From: Achromobacter xylosoxidans A8
GTDB lineage: Bacteria > Pseudomonadota > Gammaproteobacteria > Burkholderiales > Burkholderiaceae_B
Reading direction: 5' to 3'
Length of the DNA: 64,000 nt
NCBI RefSeq assembly: GCF_000165835.1
Contig: NC_014640.1
Span: 5,580,001-5,644,000 of the forward strand
In this document: positions 34,074 to 43,159 of the stretch, piece by piece
Position numbering within the stretch: the first letter of the stretch is position 1
How the letters are laid out: each line of letters opens with the position of its first letter
Made by a program: the position numbers and the translations under genes
Notes under the pieces: model-generated
Databases searched by the model: none
What the model was told of the DNA's origin: nothing
Seen by the model: the letters and a program-made list of their open reading frames with translations, nothing else

Positions 34074-36275
34074 ATGAAGAAAACCACGACCTACACCCTG
34101 CTGCTGGGCGCGCTCGCCAGCGGCTCCGCCCAGGCCCAGCCCACGGAACCCGCCGTGCAAACCCTGGCGCCCACCACCGTGCATGGCGCAAGCGCCGAAG
34201 CGCCCGCCCCCAACGGCCCCATCAATCTGAACGCGCGCGACAGCACCGGCAGCCGCCTGGGCCTGACCCTGCGCGAAACGCCGGCCAGCGTCACCGTGAT
34301 CTCGCGCGAGCAGATCGAGGCGCGCGGCTCCTTGAACACCCAGGAGATCGCCCGTGGCATCCCCGGCGTGGACAACGCCTCGCCGCCCGGCAATGCCGGC
34401 GCGGTCAGCTACCGCGGCTTCTCCGGCGGCCAGGTCTCGCAACTGTTCAACGGCATCTCCGTGCAGTACGACTCGATCGCAGCGCGGCCGGTGGACAGCT
34501 GGATCTATGACCGGGTCGAAGCGATAGGCGGCCCCTCCACCTTCCTGTTCGGCGCGGGCGCGGTGGGCGGCGCCATCAACTACGTCACCAAGCTGCCCGA
34601 GCGCGACACTTTCTACGACGGCCAGTTGCGGTTGGGTTCGTTCGACAGCCGCCAGCTATCGGTCGGCCTGAACCAGCAGCTGACGGGCGAGCCTGGCGGC
34701 CGCGGCCACTATCTGCGCATCGACGCCAATACCGATTCCAGCCACGGCTGGGTCGACGGCAACCATTCCCGCGCCAGCCAGGTGGCCGCCTCGCTGCTGT
34801 CCGACCTGGGCGCTGACGTGACCCAGACTTTCGCCTTCGAGTACCAGCGCGAACAGGTCGACCGCCCCTACTGGGGCACGCCGCTGAAAACCGGCGCCAA
34901 CGGCGTGGTGCAGGGCACGGGCCGCATCCTGGATGGCACACGCTTCAAGAACTACAACGTCAACGATGGCCTGTACGAGCAGTCGGTGCTGTGGGCGCGC
35001 TCCTTGACCGAATGGCGCGCCGGCTCGAATCTGACCTTCAAGAACACGCTCTACTACTATCGCGCCGAACGCGATTACCGCAACCTGGAAAGCTACCGCC
35101 TGAACGCTGGCAACAGCCTGGTGCTGCGCTCCGGCGCGCTGCTGCAGCGCCACGAGCAAAGCCTGATCGGCAACCGCGTGGAAGGGCTGTACCGCTCGAC
35201 CCTGGCCGGCCTGCCCAGCGACTGGTCCTTTGGTGTGGACGTCAGCCAGAACAAGATCACCCGCTATCCCACCAGCCTGCCCGCCCAGGTGGACGCGGTG
35301 GACCCCTACGACTTCTCGGCCGGCGATTTCTACGACATCCCCGGCATGAAGCGCGGCCATGTCGCCGACCGCGACAACCGCATCCGCACGCTGGCGCTGA
35401 CGATGGAAAACCGCACCACGGTGCTGCCGGGCGTGGCCATCGTATCGGCGCTGCGCAAGGACTTCATCGACCTGGACCTGACCAACCGCCGCGCCGTCAC
35501 CGCGGCTGCGCCCGCCAGCGCGCAGCGCAGCTACTCGCCGCTGACCGGACGGCTGGGCGTGAACTGGGAGCTGAGCCCGGAAGCTACGCTGTACGCGCAG
35601 TACGCCACCGCGGCGGATCCCCCGTCGGGCATCCTGGCGACGGCCTCGTTCGCCGACGTGCTGAGCAATGACAAGCTCAGTACCGGCAGGCAGGCCGAAG
35701 TGGGCGGCAAGTTCAACTTCTGGGACGGCCGCGGCACGGCCACCGTGGCGGTCTATGAGATCAAGCGCAAGAACATAGCAACCTCGGACCCGAACAATCC
35801 CGGCGTCAGCGTGCCCGTGGGCGCGCAATCGGCGCGCGGCATCGAACTGGCCGGCGGCCTGCAGCTGACGTCCCAGCTGTCCCTGCAAGGCAACGTCGCT
35901 TTCGTCGATCCCCAGTACGACGACTTCTCGCAATCGGTGGGCGGCGTGGCGGTCTCGCGCAACGGCAACGTGCCGACCAACACCCCGCGCCGCCTCGCCA
36001 ACGTCTGGCTGGATTACGCCTTCCTGCCCGACTGGACCGCCAGCATGGCGGCGCGCTACGTGGGCCGCATGTACGCCGACGCCGCCAACACCGTGTGGAC
36101 CCCGTCCTACACCGTGTTCGACGCGGCGCTGTCGCACCGCATCAACCGCAACCTCAGCGTGACGGCGCGCGTGCGCAACCTGACCGACAAGGTCTACGCC
36201 GCGAACGCGACGCCGACCATGTACTACCTGGGCGCCCCGCGCTCGGTCGAGCTCACCTTGCAGGCCCGCTTCTGA
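34074..36275 (+). CDS. TonB-dependent receptor, siderophore/metal type
   Basis: 733 residues. A Sec signal ends at GSAQAQ (about 22). The plug domain follows (LRETPASVTVISREQIEARG about 65-84, QEIARGIPGVDN, GAVGGAINYVTKLP), then a 22-strand barrel ending in an aromatic residue (LTLQARF). No STN signalling domain is present, so it does not itself signal to a sigma factor. Between DUF2946 and a PepSY protein, it probably imports a ferric siderophore or another chelated metal. The 185 bases upstream are very GC-rich, with no Fur-like site that I can see. Confidence 0.9.
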   Translation: MKKTTTYTLLLGALASGSAQAQPTEPAVQTLAPTTVHGASAEAPAPNGPINLNARDSTGSRLGLTLRETPASVTVISREQIEARGSLNTQEIARGIPGVDNASPPGNAGAVSYRGFSGGQVSQLFNGISVQYDSIAARPVDSWIYDRVEAIGGPSTFLFGAGAVGGAINYVTKLPERDTFYDGQLRLGSFDSRQLSVGLNQQLTGEPGGRGHYLRIDANTDSSHGWVDGNHSRASQVAASLLSDLGADVTQTFAFEYQREQVDRPYWGTPLKTGANGVVQGTGRILDGTRFKNYNVNDGLYEQSVLWARSLTEWRAGSNLTFKNTLYYYRAERDYRNLESYRLNAGNSLVLRSGALLQRHEQSLIGNRVEGLYRSTLAGLPSDWSFGVDVSQNKITRYPTSLPAQVDAVDPYDFSAGDFYDIPGMKRGHVADRDNRIRTLALTMENRTTVLPGVAIVSALRKDFIDLDLTNRRAVTAAAPASAQRSYSPLTGRLGVNWELSPEATLYAQYATAADPPSGILATASFADVLSNDKLSTGRQAEVGGKFNFWDGRGTATVAVYEIKRKNIATSDPNNPGVSVPVGAQSARGIELAGGLQLTSQLSLQGNVAFVDPQYDDFSQSVGGVAVSRNGNVPTNTPRRLANVWLDYAFLPDWTASMAARYVGRMYADAANTVWTPSYTVFDAALSHRINRNLSVTARVRNLTDKVYAANATPTMYYLGAPRSVELTLQARF

Positions 36276-36298
36276 GCGGCGCGCCGGGACAGACCGCC

Positions 36299-37828
36299 AT
36301 GAACACGACACTCCCCTCCCCGTCCCGGCATCGCGCCGGTCCGCCGCTGTCGGCGCGCGCCAAGCGCTGGCTGTACCTTATCCATCGCTGGACGGGCATC
36401 GTGCTGTGCTTGTTCTTCGCCATGTGGTTCATCTCCGGCGTGGTGATGATGTACGTGGGCTATCCCAAGCTCACGCCGCAGGAACGCCTGGCGCACCTGC
36501 CCGCGCTGGACGCCGCCACGATCGCCGTGACGCCCGCGCAGGCGTTGACAGCGGCGGGAACCAAGGACTCCGCTGGCCTGGTGCTGGCTGCGGCCCGCGG
36601 CGGCGCACCGGTCTATCTGGTTCCGACCGAGGCGCGCCGCGCGCCCAAGGTGGTGGACGCCGCCAGCGGCGCGCTGCTGCCCCCGGCCGACGCCGCGGCC
36701 GCGCTGGCCACGGCCCGCGCCTGGTCGGGCGGCCAGTATGCCGCCCATTACCAAGGCACGGTGGACGAGGACGCCTATACCCATTCGCGCGCGCTCGGTC
36801 CCGACCGGCCGCTGCACCGGGTGGACCTGGACGATCCGGCGCGCACGCGGCTCTATATCTCGTCCGCCACGGGCATGGTGGTGCTGGACGCCACCCGCGC
36901 CGAGCGCGTCTGGAACTACGCGGGCGCCTGGATCCACTGGCTGTATCCGTTCCGCGGCAACGCGCTGGACGGTTGGTGGCACGACATCGTGGTGTGGCTG
37001 TCGGTGGCCGGCGTATTGCTGGCAGTGACGGGGACGGTGGTCGGTATCCTGCGCTGGCGCTTTTCGCGGCCCTATGCCAGCGGCAGCCGCTCGCCCTACC
37101 GCGAGAACATCATGCGCTGGCACCACTGGAGCGGCCTGCTGTTCGCGGCCATCACCATCACCTGGATCTTCAGTGGGCTGATGTCGATGAACCCGTGGAA
37201 GCTGTTCAGCAGCGGCGCCCCGCCCCTGGCCCAGGCAGCCTATGCCGGCGCGCCGGGCGCCAGCCTGGCCGCGCCCGGCGAGCTGATCGCGGCCCTGCCC
37301 GCCACGCCGCGCGAACTGCGCTGGGCCCGCGCCGACGGCCAGGACGTGGTGCTGGCGCGCAGCGCCGCCGGCGCCCCCATGGTGCTGTCGGCCCGCGATG
37401 CGCAACCCCATGCGTTCGACCGGGCGGCCCTGCGCGCCGCCGCCGCCCGGCTGGTTCCCGGCGCGCGGCTCGCCAGCGCCGAAACACTGGAGGCCTACGA
37501 CTTCTACTACTACGCCCGCGACGAGCACGCGATGCTGGGCCATGTCGAAAAGCCCTTGCCTGTGTGGCGCCTGGCCTATGACGATCCCCAAGCGACCTGG
37601 GTCTATCTGGACCCGCGCACGGGACAGATCGTCAGCCGGCAGGACAGCGGTTCGCGCGCGAGCCGCTGGCTGTTCGCCTTCCTGCATAGCTGGGACTGGA
37701 CCGGCCTCTTGTCGCGCCGCCCGCTATGGGACGCCCTGCTGGTATTCCTGAGCCTGGGCGGCGCGGCGCTCAGCCTGACCGGCGCGGTGATAGGCTGGCG
37801 GCGGCTGGGCAAGAAGCTGCGGGCCTGA
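36299..37828 (+). CDS. PepSY-associated membrane protein (putative ferric/siderophore reductase)
   Basis: 509 residues with four main membrane segments. LYLIHRWTGIVLCLFFAMWF is near 27-46, WIHWLYPFRGN and WHDIVVWLSVAGVLLAVTG lie mid-protein, HHWSGLLFAAITITWIFSG follows, and LHSWDWTG with a final hydrophobic helix ends it. Paired intramembrane histidines could bind haem, as in PepSY-family inner-membrane reductases that release iron from siderophores. It begins 23 bases after the receptor stop, in the same operon. Confidence 0.85.
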   Translation: MNTTLPSPSRHRAGPPLSARAKRWLYLIHRWTGIVLCLFFAMWFISGVVMMYVGYPKLTPQERLAHLPALDAATIAVTPAQALTAAGTKDSAGLVLAAARGGAPVYLVPTEARRAPKVVDAASGALLPPADAAAALATARAWSGGQYAAHYQGTVDEDAYTHSRALGPDRPLHRVDLDDPARTRLYISSATGMVVLDATRAERVWNYAGAWIHWLYPFRGNALDGWWHDIVVWLSVAGVLLAVTGTVVGILRWRFSRPYASGSRSPYRENIMRWHHWSGLLFAAITITWIFSGLMSMNPWKLFSSGAPPLAQAAYAGAPGASLAAPGELIAALPATPRELRWARADGQDVVLARSAAGAPMVLSARDAQPHAFDRAALRAAAARLVPGARLASAETLEAYDFYYYARDEHAMLGHVEKPLPVWRLAYDDPQATWVYLDPRTGQIVSRQDSGSRASRWLFAFLHSWDWTGLLSRRPLWDALLVFLSLGGAALSLTGAVIGWRRLGKKLRA

Positions 37829-37900
37829 AGCGCTAGCGCCAATGCACTATGCTCACAGCCTTGCATGACGCATGACGACACACCGGAAAGAGGAGCTTCC

Positions 37901-38329
37901 ATGTCCGACGTAACCATCTACCACAACCCCAAGTGCGGCACCTCGCGCAACACCCTGGCCATGATCCGCAACGCCGGCATCGAACCCGAAGTGGTGCTGT
38001 ACCTGGAAACGCCGCCCTCGCGCGCCGCCCTTAAGGCACTGTTCAAGAAGGCTGGCGTCAGCGTGCGCGAGGCCCTGCGCGAGAAAGGCACGCCTTACCA
38101 GGAACTGGGCCTGGACGACGCCTCGCTCTCTGACGACGCGCTGCTGGACGCGATCGAACAGCACCCCATCCTGCTGAACCGTCCCTTTGTCTCGACGCCG
38201 CTGGGCGCACGCCTGTGCCGTCCCTCCGAACTGGTGCTGGATCTCCTGCCGGCGCCGCAGCAAGGCGCGTTCAGCAAGGAAGACGGCGAAGCCGTGATCG
38301 ACGCGCAGGGCAAACGCATCCAGAAGTAA
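37901..38329 (+). CDS. arsC: Arsenate reductase, glutaredoxin-dependent ArsC type
   Basis: 142 residues of the ArsC/Spx thioredoxin-like family. The active-site Cys is in YHNPKCGTSRNTL (about residue 12), followed by YLETPPSRAALKALF and NRPFVSTPLGARLCRPSE with the conserved arginine. It reduces arsenate to arsenite using glutathione/glutaredoxin. It stands alone here, with no arsB or arsR, so a general housekeeping role is possible. AGAGGAG precedes ATG at 37901. Confidence 0.93.
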   Translation: MSDVTIYHNPKCGTSRNTLAMIRNAGIEPEVVLYLETPPSRAALKALFKKAGVSVREALREKGTPYQELGLDDASLSDDALLDAIEQHPILLNRPFVSTPLGARLCRPSELVLDLLPAPQQGAFSKEDGEAVIDAQGKRIQK

Positions 38330-38353
38330 AAGGACGCAGTCCGGCGCCTTTTT
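38328..38353 (+). terminator. Rho-independent terminator after arsC
   Basis: AAAAGG-A-CGC pairs with GCG-CCTTTT around a 6-base loop and ends in five T residues (38349-38353). It starts within the arsC stop codon. Confidence 0.7.
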
Positions 38354-38421
38354 GCAAGCGGACTGAAGGCTGGGTTCTTTACCATCGCGGCAATCGCTTT
38401 ATTACGCCGCAATGACCAGTC

Positions 38422-39027
38422 ATGAATTCTCTCGAAGGCCTCAACCAGTCCCTTTTTCTTTGGATCAACGCCGATCCGGCCACCCCTGTCTGGCAGATCC
38501 ACGCCGCCATGCTGGTGGCCAACCGGCTGATCCTGCTGGTGCCGGCCGTCCTGGCCGCCCTGTGGCTGTGGGGCGGCCGGCCACAGCGCGACCTGGCGCT
38601 GAAGGCGCTGGCCGGCATTGCCGTGGCGCTGTTCGCCAGCTATCTGTGCGGCGCCCTGTGGCCGCATGCCCGGCCCTTCGTCATGGGGCTGGGGCAGGCG
38701 TTTTTTCCGCACAAGGCGACGTCCTCGTTCCCCAGCAACCACACCATCATCATCGCCACGCTGGCGTGCACGCTGATCCACGACCGGCGCTGGGCCGGCT
38801 GGGGCTGGCTGACGCTGGCCGCGGCGGTCCTGGTGGGCGCGTCGCGCGTCTACCTGGGCGTGCACTTCCCGCTGGACATCGTGGGCGGGCTCTTGCTGGC
38901 GCCTGTGGCAGCCGGACTCGCCGCGATGGCATGGAGCCGCTGCGGCGAGCCCCTCACGGGCGTGGCGCTAAGCCTGTACCGGAAGGTGTTGGCGCTGCCG
39001 ATCGCGCGCGGCTGGATCCGCGCCTGA
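38422..39027 (+). CDS. PAP2 family phosphatase, undecaprenyl-diphosphatase-like
   Basis: 201 residues, five to six membrane helices. The three phosphatase motifs are present: WPHARPF (about 75-81), SFPSNHT (about 96-102) and SRVYLGVHFPLD (about 140-151). The GLNQSLFLWIN start and length resemble BcrC-type undecaprenyl pyrophosphate phosphatases of the periplasmic face. The exact lipid substrate cannot be read. Convergent with the Bug receptor gene. Confidence 0.9.
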   Translation: MNSLEGLNQSLFLWINADPATPVWQIHAAMLVANRLILLVPAVLAALWLWGGRPQRDLALKALAGIAVALFASYLCGALWPHARPFVMGLGQAFFPHKATSSFPSNHTIIIATLACTLIHDRRWAGWGWLTLAAAVLVGASRVYLGVHFPLDIVGGLLLAPVAAGLAAMAWSRCGEPLTGVALSLYRKVLALPIARGWIRA

Positions 39028-39040
39028 ACGGACGCCGCGC

Positions 39041-40021
39041 TCAGTTGATCGCGACCTTGGCGTCCTTGACCAGTTTGGCGTAGTTCTCGGTGTCGGCGCC
39101 GATGCGCGCCTTCATCTCAGCCGGCGTGTCGCCGATCGGCACGGCGCCGATCTCCGCCATCCGCCGCGAGAAGTCGGGCGAACGGATGATCTTGACCATC
39201 TCGGCGTTCAGGCGCGCGACCACGTCCGCGGGCGTGGCCGCCGGCGCCAACACGCCGAACCAGGTGCCCATGTTGAAGGGCTTGAGGCCGGCCTCTTCCA
39301 TCGTGGGCACGTCGGGCAGCGCGGCCGAGCGCTGATTGGTGGTGACGGCCAGCGCGCGCAGCTTGCCGCTCTGGATGTGCGCAAGCACCGGCGTCACGGT
39401 ATCGAAGGACATGTCGATCTGGCCGCCCAGCAGGTCGGTGGTCAAGGGGCCGCTGCCCTTGTAGGGGACGTGCAGCAGCTGCACCTGCCCTTCCTTTTCG
39501 AACTGCGCGCCGATCAGGTGCTGTCCCGTGCCCATGCCGTTTGAGCCATAGGTCAGCTTGCCCGGCTGGCCTTGCGCCAGCTTCAGCAGGGCCTGCACGT
39601 TCTGCGCCGGCAGCTTGGGATTGACCACCAGCACGTTGGGCACCAGGGCCACCGTGGTCACCGGCGCGAAGTCCTTCTGGAAGTCGTAATGCAGGCTCTT
39701 GTAGACGCTGGTGGCGATGGTGTGGTGCACAGCGCCCATCAGCAGCGTGTAGCCGTCGGGCGCGGCCTTCGCCACGTAGTCCGCGCCCAGCGTCGAGCCC
39801 GCGCCGGGCTTGTTCTCCACCACCACCGGCTGGCCCAGGCTCTTGGCCAGTTCCTGGCCCAGCGCGCGCGCCAGCACATCGGTGGTGCCGCCGGCCGGAA
39901 ACGGCACCACCAGGTTCACGGGGCGGACAGGATAGGCCTGCGCCTGCGCGCCACCGGCGAAAGACAGTCCGGCCAGGCAGGCCAGCGCCAGGACGCGCGC
40001 GGGTATGGTTCTCTTGTGCAT
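39041..40021 (-). CDS. Bug family tripartite tricarboxylate transporter substrate-binding protein
   Basis: 326 residues. A Sec signal ends near GGAQAQAYP (about 28). Mature start YPVRPVNLVVPFPAGGTTDVLARALGQ is diagnostic of the Bug/TctC family so numerous in Bordetella relatives, followed by VENKPGAGSTLGADYVA. It binds a carboxylate in the periplasm. No TctA/TctB membrane genes are nearby, so it may be an orphan receptor. The gene lies downstream of a tartrate/malate dehydrogenase on the same strand, which suggests a dicarboxylate ligand. Confidence 0.94.
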   Translation of the reverse strand: MHKRTIPARVLALACLAGLSFAGGAQAQAYPVRPVNLVVPFPAGGTTDVLARALGQELAKSLGQPVVVENKPGAGSTLGADYVAKAAPDGYTLLMGAVHHTIATSVYKSLHYDFQKDFAPVTTVALVPNVLVVNPKLPAQNVQALLKLAQGQPGKLTYGSNGMGTGQHLIGAQFEKEGQVQLLHVPYKGSGPLTTDLLGGQIDMSFDTVTPVLAHIQSGKLRALAVTTNQRSAALPDVPTMEEAGLKPFNMGTWFGVLAPAATPADVVARLNAEMVKIIRSPDFSRRMAEIGAVPIGDTPAEMKARIGADTENYAKLVKDAKVAIN

Positions 40022-40129
40022 GCTTGTCTCCTCGGTACGAATGGAATTCGCTTCTTGTCGTGGAGCCCGGAACGGGCCTGGGGTCTAGCGCCCCGGTCCC
40101 GCTACGGGCCTGCTTCGTGCCTGTTCCGT

Positions 40130-41215
40130 CTACGCGGCCCGGGCCCTGGCCGCGGCCGCCAGCTTGGCGCAGACCGCCGCCGTGACCTGCTCGGTAGTGG
40201 CGGTTCCGCCCAGGTCGCCCGTATGCAGCGACGGATCGGCGGTCACGCTTTCGATCGCCTGCATCAGCCGCGCGGCGGCCTGCGTTTCGCCCAGATGCTC
40301 CAGCAGCATGACCACGGACCAGAAAGTGCCGACCGGGTTGGCCAGCCCCTTGCCCATGATGTCGAAGGCCGAGCCGTGGATCGGTTCGAACATGGACGGA
40401 TAACGGCGTTCGGGATCGATGTTGCCGGTGGGCGCGATGCCCAGGCTGCCGGCCAGCGCCGCCGCCAGGTCGCTGAGGATGTCGGCATGCAGGTTGGTGG
40501 CGACGATGGTGTCCAACGTGGCGGGGCGGTTCACCATGCGGGCGGTGGCGGCGTCGACCAGTTCCTTGTCCCAGGTCACGTCCGGGAACTCGCGGCTGAC
40601 CTCCACGGCGATCTCGTCCCACATCACCATGGCGTGGCGCTGCGCGTTGGACTTGGTCACCACCGTGAGCAGCTTGCGCGGACGGGATTGCGCCAGCTTG
40701 AAGGCGAAGCGCAGGATGCGCTCGACGCCGGCGCGGGTCATGATGGAGACGTCGGTCGCAGCTTCCAGCGGGTGGCCCTGGTGCACCCGGCCGCCCACGC
40801 CGGAGTATTCGCCTTCGGAGTTCTCGCGCACGATGACCCAGTCCAGCTGGCTCGGCGCGCAGCGCTTGAGCGGCGCGTCGATACCCGGCAGGATGCGCGT
40901 CGGGCGCACGTTGGCGTACTGGTCGAAGCCCTGGCAGATCTTCAGCCGCAGGCCCCACAGGGTGATGTGGTCGGGAATATGCGGGTCGCCCGCCGAACCG
41001 AACAGGATGGCATCCTTGCCGCGCAGCGCGTCCAGGCCGTCGGCCGGCATCATGACGCCATGCTGGCGGTAATAATCGCCGCCCCAGTCGAAGTCCTCGA
41101 ATTCGAAGCTCAGGCCGCCGTCCCGGGCCAGTTCCTGCATGATGCGCTGTCCGGCGGGAATCACTTCCTTGCCGATGCCGTCGCCGGGGATGGTTGCGAT
41201 GCGATAGGTCTTCAT
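40130..41215 (-). CDS. Tartrate dehydrogenase / D-malate decarboxylating dehydrogenase
   Basis: 361 residues of the isopropylmalate/isocitrate dehydrogenase family. IATIPGDGIGKEV is at 6-18, LRLKICQGFDQYANVRP is the substrate-binding arginine block, VIVRENSEGEYSG contains the loop that separates tartrate/malate dehydrogenases from LeuB, and HGSAFDIMGKGLANPVGTFWS is the NAD region. It oxidises and decarboxylates tartrate or D-malate with NAD. It is followed on the same strand by a Bug receptor after 108 bases. Confidence 0.92.
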   Translation of the reverse strand: MKTYRIATIPGDGIGKEVIPAGQRIMQELARDGGLSFEFEDFDWGGDYYRQHGVMMPADGLDALRGKDAILFGSAGDPHIPDHITLWGLRLKICQGFDQYANVRPTRILPGIDAPLKRCAPSQLDWVIVRENSEGEYSGVGGRVHQGHPLEAATDVSIMTRAGVERILRFAFKLAQSRPRKLLTVVTKSNAQRHAMVMWDEIAVEVSREFPDVTWDKELVDAATARMVNRPATLDTIVATNLHADILSDLAAALAGSLGIAPTGNIDPERRYPSMFEPIHGSAFDIMGKGLANPVGTFWSVVMLLEHLGETQAAARLMQAIESVTADPSLHTGDLGGTATTEQVTAAVCAKLAAAARARAA

Positions 41216-41355
41216 GGGCCGACTGGGCTCCTTGCTGGTGAGATGCTGTCGGCACTGTACTGACGCCCGAGGGCGGCGGACGCAGTGGAATTCAAAACAT
41301 CTTTTACCTGGAGTTGAAGGTGGAATGCGCAGGCGCCGATTTGAACGCGCAAATA

Positions 41356-41382
41356 AAACAGCGCCCGCATGGGGCGCTGTTT
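41356..41382 (-). terminator. Rho-independent terminator of the DUF3829 gene
   Basis: A perfect 11-bp stem (AAACAGCGCCC with GGGCGCTGTTT) surrounds a 5-base loop. Read on the minus strand, it is followed by TTTTATTT. It lies 40 bases after the stop of the minus-strand lipoprotein gene. Confidence 0.85.
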
Positions 41383-41422
41383 CGGGCCGCGGCCATGTCG
41401 CGGCCGCTGGCGGGCGCTGCCG

Positions 41423-42388
41423 TCAGCAGCGGCCGACGTTCAAGGTAGAGATCATGTTGTTGAAGTTCTGGCGCAGGCTGCCGGCGTCCATCTCGATGGT
41501 GAGGCGGATCATCTTGAATGCGCCAGTGCGCGCCGCTTCTTCCTTGTAGCGGCCGCTACTGGTGTTTTCAAGGATCTTTCGGCCGGAAGCCAGGAAGCTG
41601 TTGACGTTCATCATCATGCTGGAGCAGCCCTTGGGATCGGCCTCGCGGGTCTTCTTGTCAAAGCCCAGCGCCATCTCGTTCATCTTGTCCAACTCCTGCT
41701 TGAACGCCTCCTGGTCGGCGCCCAGGCCCGTGCCGTCGAACACGCCCGACGCCTTGTCCATCGTGGCCTTGCCGTAATAGACCAGGCCGGCGCGGTAATA
41801 GGCGACAGTGTCCTTCTCGGCCTTCTCGAACGCTGCCTTGGTATTGGCCGTGTCCCTGATGGAAATGCCGCGATAGAAGCCGTTTTCGGCCTTCACCACT
41901 TCGGTCAGCGCCGCGACGTAGGCCGGGCTCTTCTCGCGCGCCAGCGCGCCGTTGTCCGACAGGAAAGTCTTGGCTGCCGCGTAGTTCTGCAATTCGTTGC
42001 TCAGCGGCGCCAGCTTGCCCAGCGCGTCCGAAAATTCCTTGGCAGGCGCATCGATTTCGGCGATCGGCGTCTTCATCGCCAGCGCGCCGTCGAGTTTTTC
42101 CTTGGTGCGCAGGATGCTGGAATCGTTGCTGATGGAGAAATCCTTGAGCGGCTTGCCATCCTTCAGCGCCGGGACGACACGCGTCTGGTAGCGGTCCAGC
42201 GCCTCTTCGAAAGTCGTGGAGAGGCCATTCGCGGTGTCGACGTACTGGTTGTACTTGATGATCTCGGCCTGGGCGGTGGTCGGCTCGGACGCTTTCGCTT
42301 CCTTCTTGGCGCTATCGTCGCCACACGCGGCAAGCGCCAGCGTGACGGCCAGAACGGCGGACATGCGCAAGGGGCGCGGCATAAACAT
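41423..42388 (-). CDS. DUF3829 (YiiG-like) lipoprotein
   Basis: 321 residues. The signal peptide ends in lipobox LAAC (Cys near 22), followed by GDDSAKK, so the mature protein is lipid-anchored. The remainder is mainly helical and matches the DUF3829 pattern: IIKYNQYVDTANG near the start and a C-terminal RLTIEMDAGSLRQNFNNMI. Function is unknown. CAGGAAAC precedes ATG at 42388. Its own terminator shows it is a single-gene unit. Confidence 0.85.
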   Translation of the reverse strand: MFMPRPLRMSAVLAVTLALAACGDDSAKKEAKASEPTTAQAEIIKYNQYVDTANGLSTTFEEALDRYQTRVVPALKDGKPLKDFSISNDSSILRTKEKLDGALAMKTPIAEIDAPAKEFSDALGKLAPLSNELQNYAAAKTFLSDNGALAREKSPAYVAALTEVVKAENGFYRGISIRDTANTKAAFEKAEKDTVAYYRAGLVYYGKATMDKASGVFDGTGLGADQEAFKQELDKMNEMALGFDKKTREADPKGCSSMMMNVNSFLASGRKILENTSSGRYKEEAARTGAFKMIRLTIEMDAGSLRQNFNNMISTLNVGRC

Positions 42389-42461
42389 CTTTGTTTCCTG
42401 TTGCGGGTTGCTCTGAAGGGGACGGATGATATGCCTTTCAGATGCTTAACACGCTACAAAT

Positions 42462-43010
42462 CTATTCAGCCCTGTCACAAGAATTTTCAAGCCATCTCTG
42501 CTCGTGATCCAGCAGCCAGCGCTTGCGATGCAGCCCCCCGCCATAACCGGTCAGGGAAGCATCCGCGCCCACGATGCGGTGGCAAGGCACGACGATGCCG
42601 ATGGGATTCGCCCCGTTGGCCGCGCCCACCGCGCGTACGGCCGCGGGACGCGCGATGCGCTGCGCCAACGCGCCATAGCTGACCGATTGGCCGCCCGACA
42701 CTTCCCGCAAGGCCCGCCACACCTCGCGCTGGAAATCGGTGCCGCCTGTAGCTACGTCCAGCGCGTCGATGGCGCGCACGTCGCCGTCGAAATAGTCCAG
42801 CAGCGCGCGCCGCGCGGGCGAGGCCTGGGCGGCATCATGCAGTTCCACGGCCTGGTTGCGGTACTGCCTGCGCAGCAGCAGGTGCATGCGCGATTCATAG
42901 TCTTCCCAGTCCACCGCGCGCAAGCGCTGCTGCTCGTCACTCAGGACCAGCATCAGGCCGATGGGGGTGGGAACGCGTTCAAGAAAGAAGGCCTGGGTTC
43001 GGGCGGACAT
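42462..43010 (-). CDS. ogt: Methylated-DNA--protein-cysteine methyltransferase
   Basis: 182 residues. The active-site PCHRIVGADASLTGYGGG motif carries the acceptor Cys. FQREVWRALREVSGGQSVSYGALAQRI is the DNA-binding helix-turn-helix with its arginine finger region (RAVGAANGANP). It transfers the methyl group from O6-methylguanine to itself. ATG at 43010 was chosen because AGGAG lies nine bases upstream; an in-frame start at 43109 has no such site. Divergent from the Ada/AlkA fusion gene. Confidence 0.94.
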   Translation of the reverse strand: MSARTQAFFLERVPTPIGLMLVLSDEQQRLRAVDWEDYESRMHLLLRRQYRNQAVELHDAAQASPARRALLDYFDGDVRAIDALDVATGGTDFQREVWRALREVSGGQSVSYGALAQRIARPAAVRAVGAANGANPIGIVVPCHRIVGADASLTGYGGGLHRKRWLLDHEQRWLENSCDRAE

Positions 43011-43074
43011 GCGACGGGCTCCTGCGACGATGATCGATGAAAGCACTATAGGCTGGCGCGCGAAACTTGCGCTG

Positions 43075-43123
43075 GCGGTTTTCGGACAGGAATGCCACAT
43101 CCACAACACTGTCCGAAAACCGC
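43075..43123. promoter_or_regulatory. 15-bp perfect inverted repeat between ogt and ada-alkA
   Basis: GCGGTTTTCGGACAG (43075-43089) and its exact reverse complement CTGTCCGAAAACCGC (43109-43123) are separated by 19 bases in the 149-bp gap between the divergent genes. It has no T-tract and faces the 5' ends of both genes, so it is not a terminator. A two-site operator for the Ada-type regulator encoded next door is the likely reading. Confidence 0.65.
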
Positions 43124-43159
43124 TAGATCCGGCGCCCGCAGCGGCGGTAGCATGATCCC

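Noticed and set aside
42462..43109. Longer start for the methyltransferase gene
   Set aside because: The extra 33 codons run through the inverted repeat and lack a ribosome-binding site. The ATG at 43010 has AGGAG and the normal family N-terminus.
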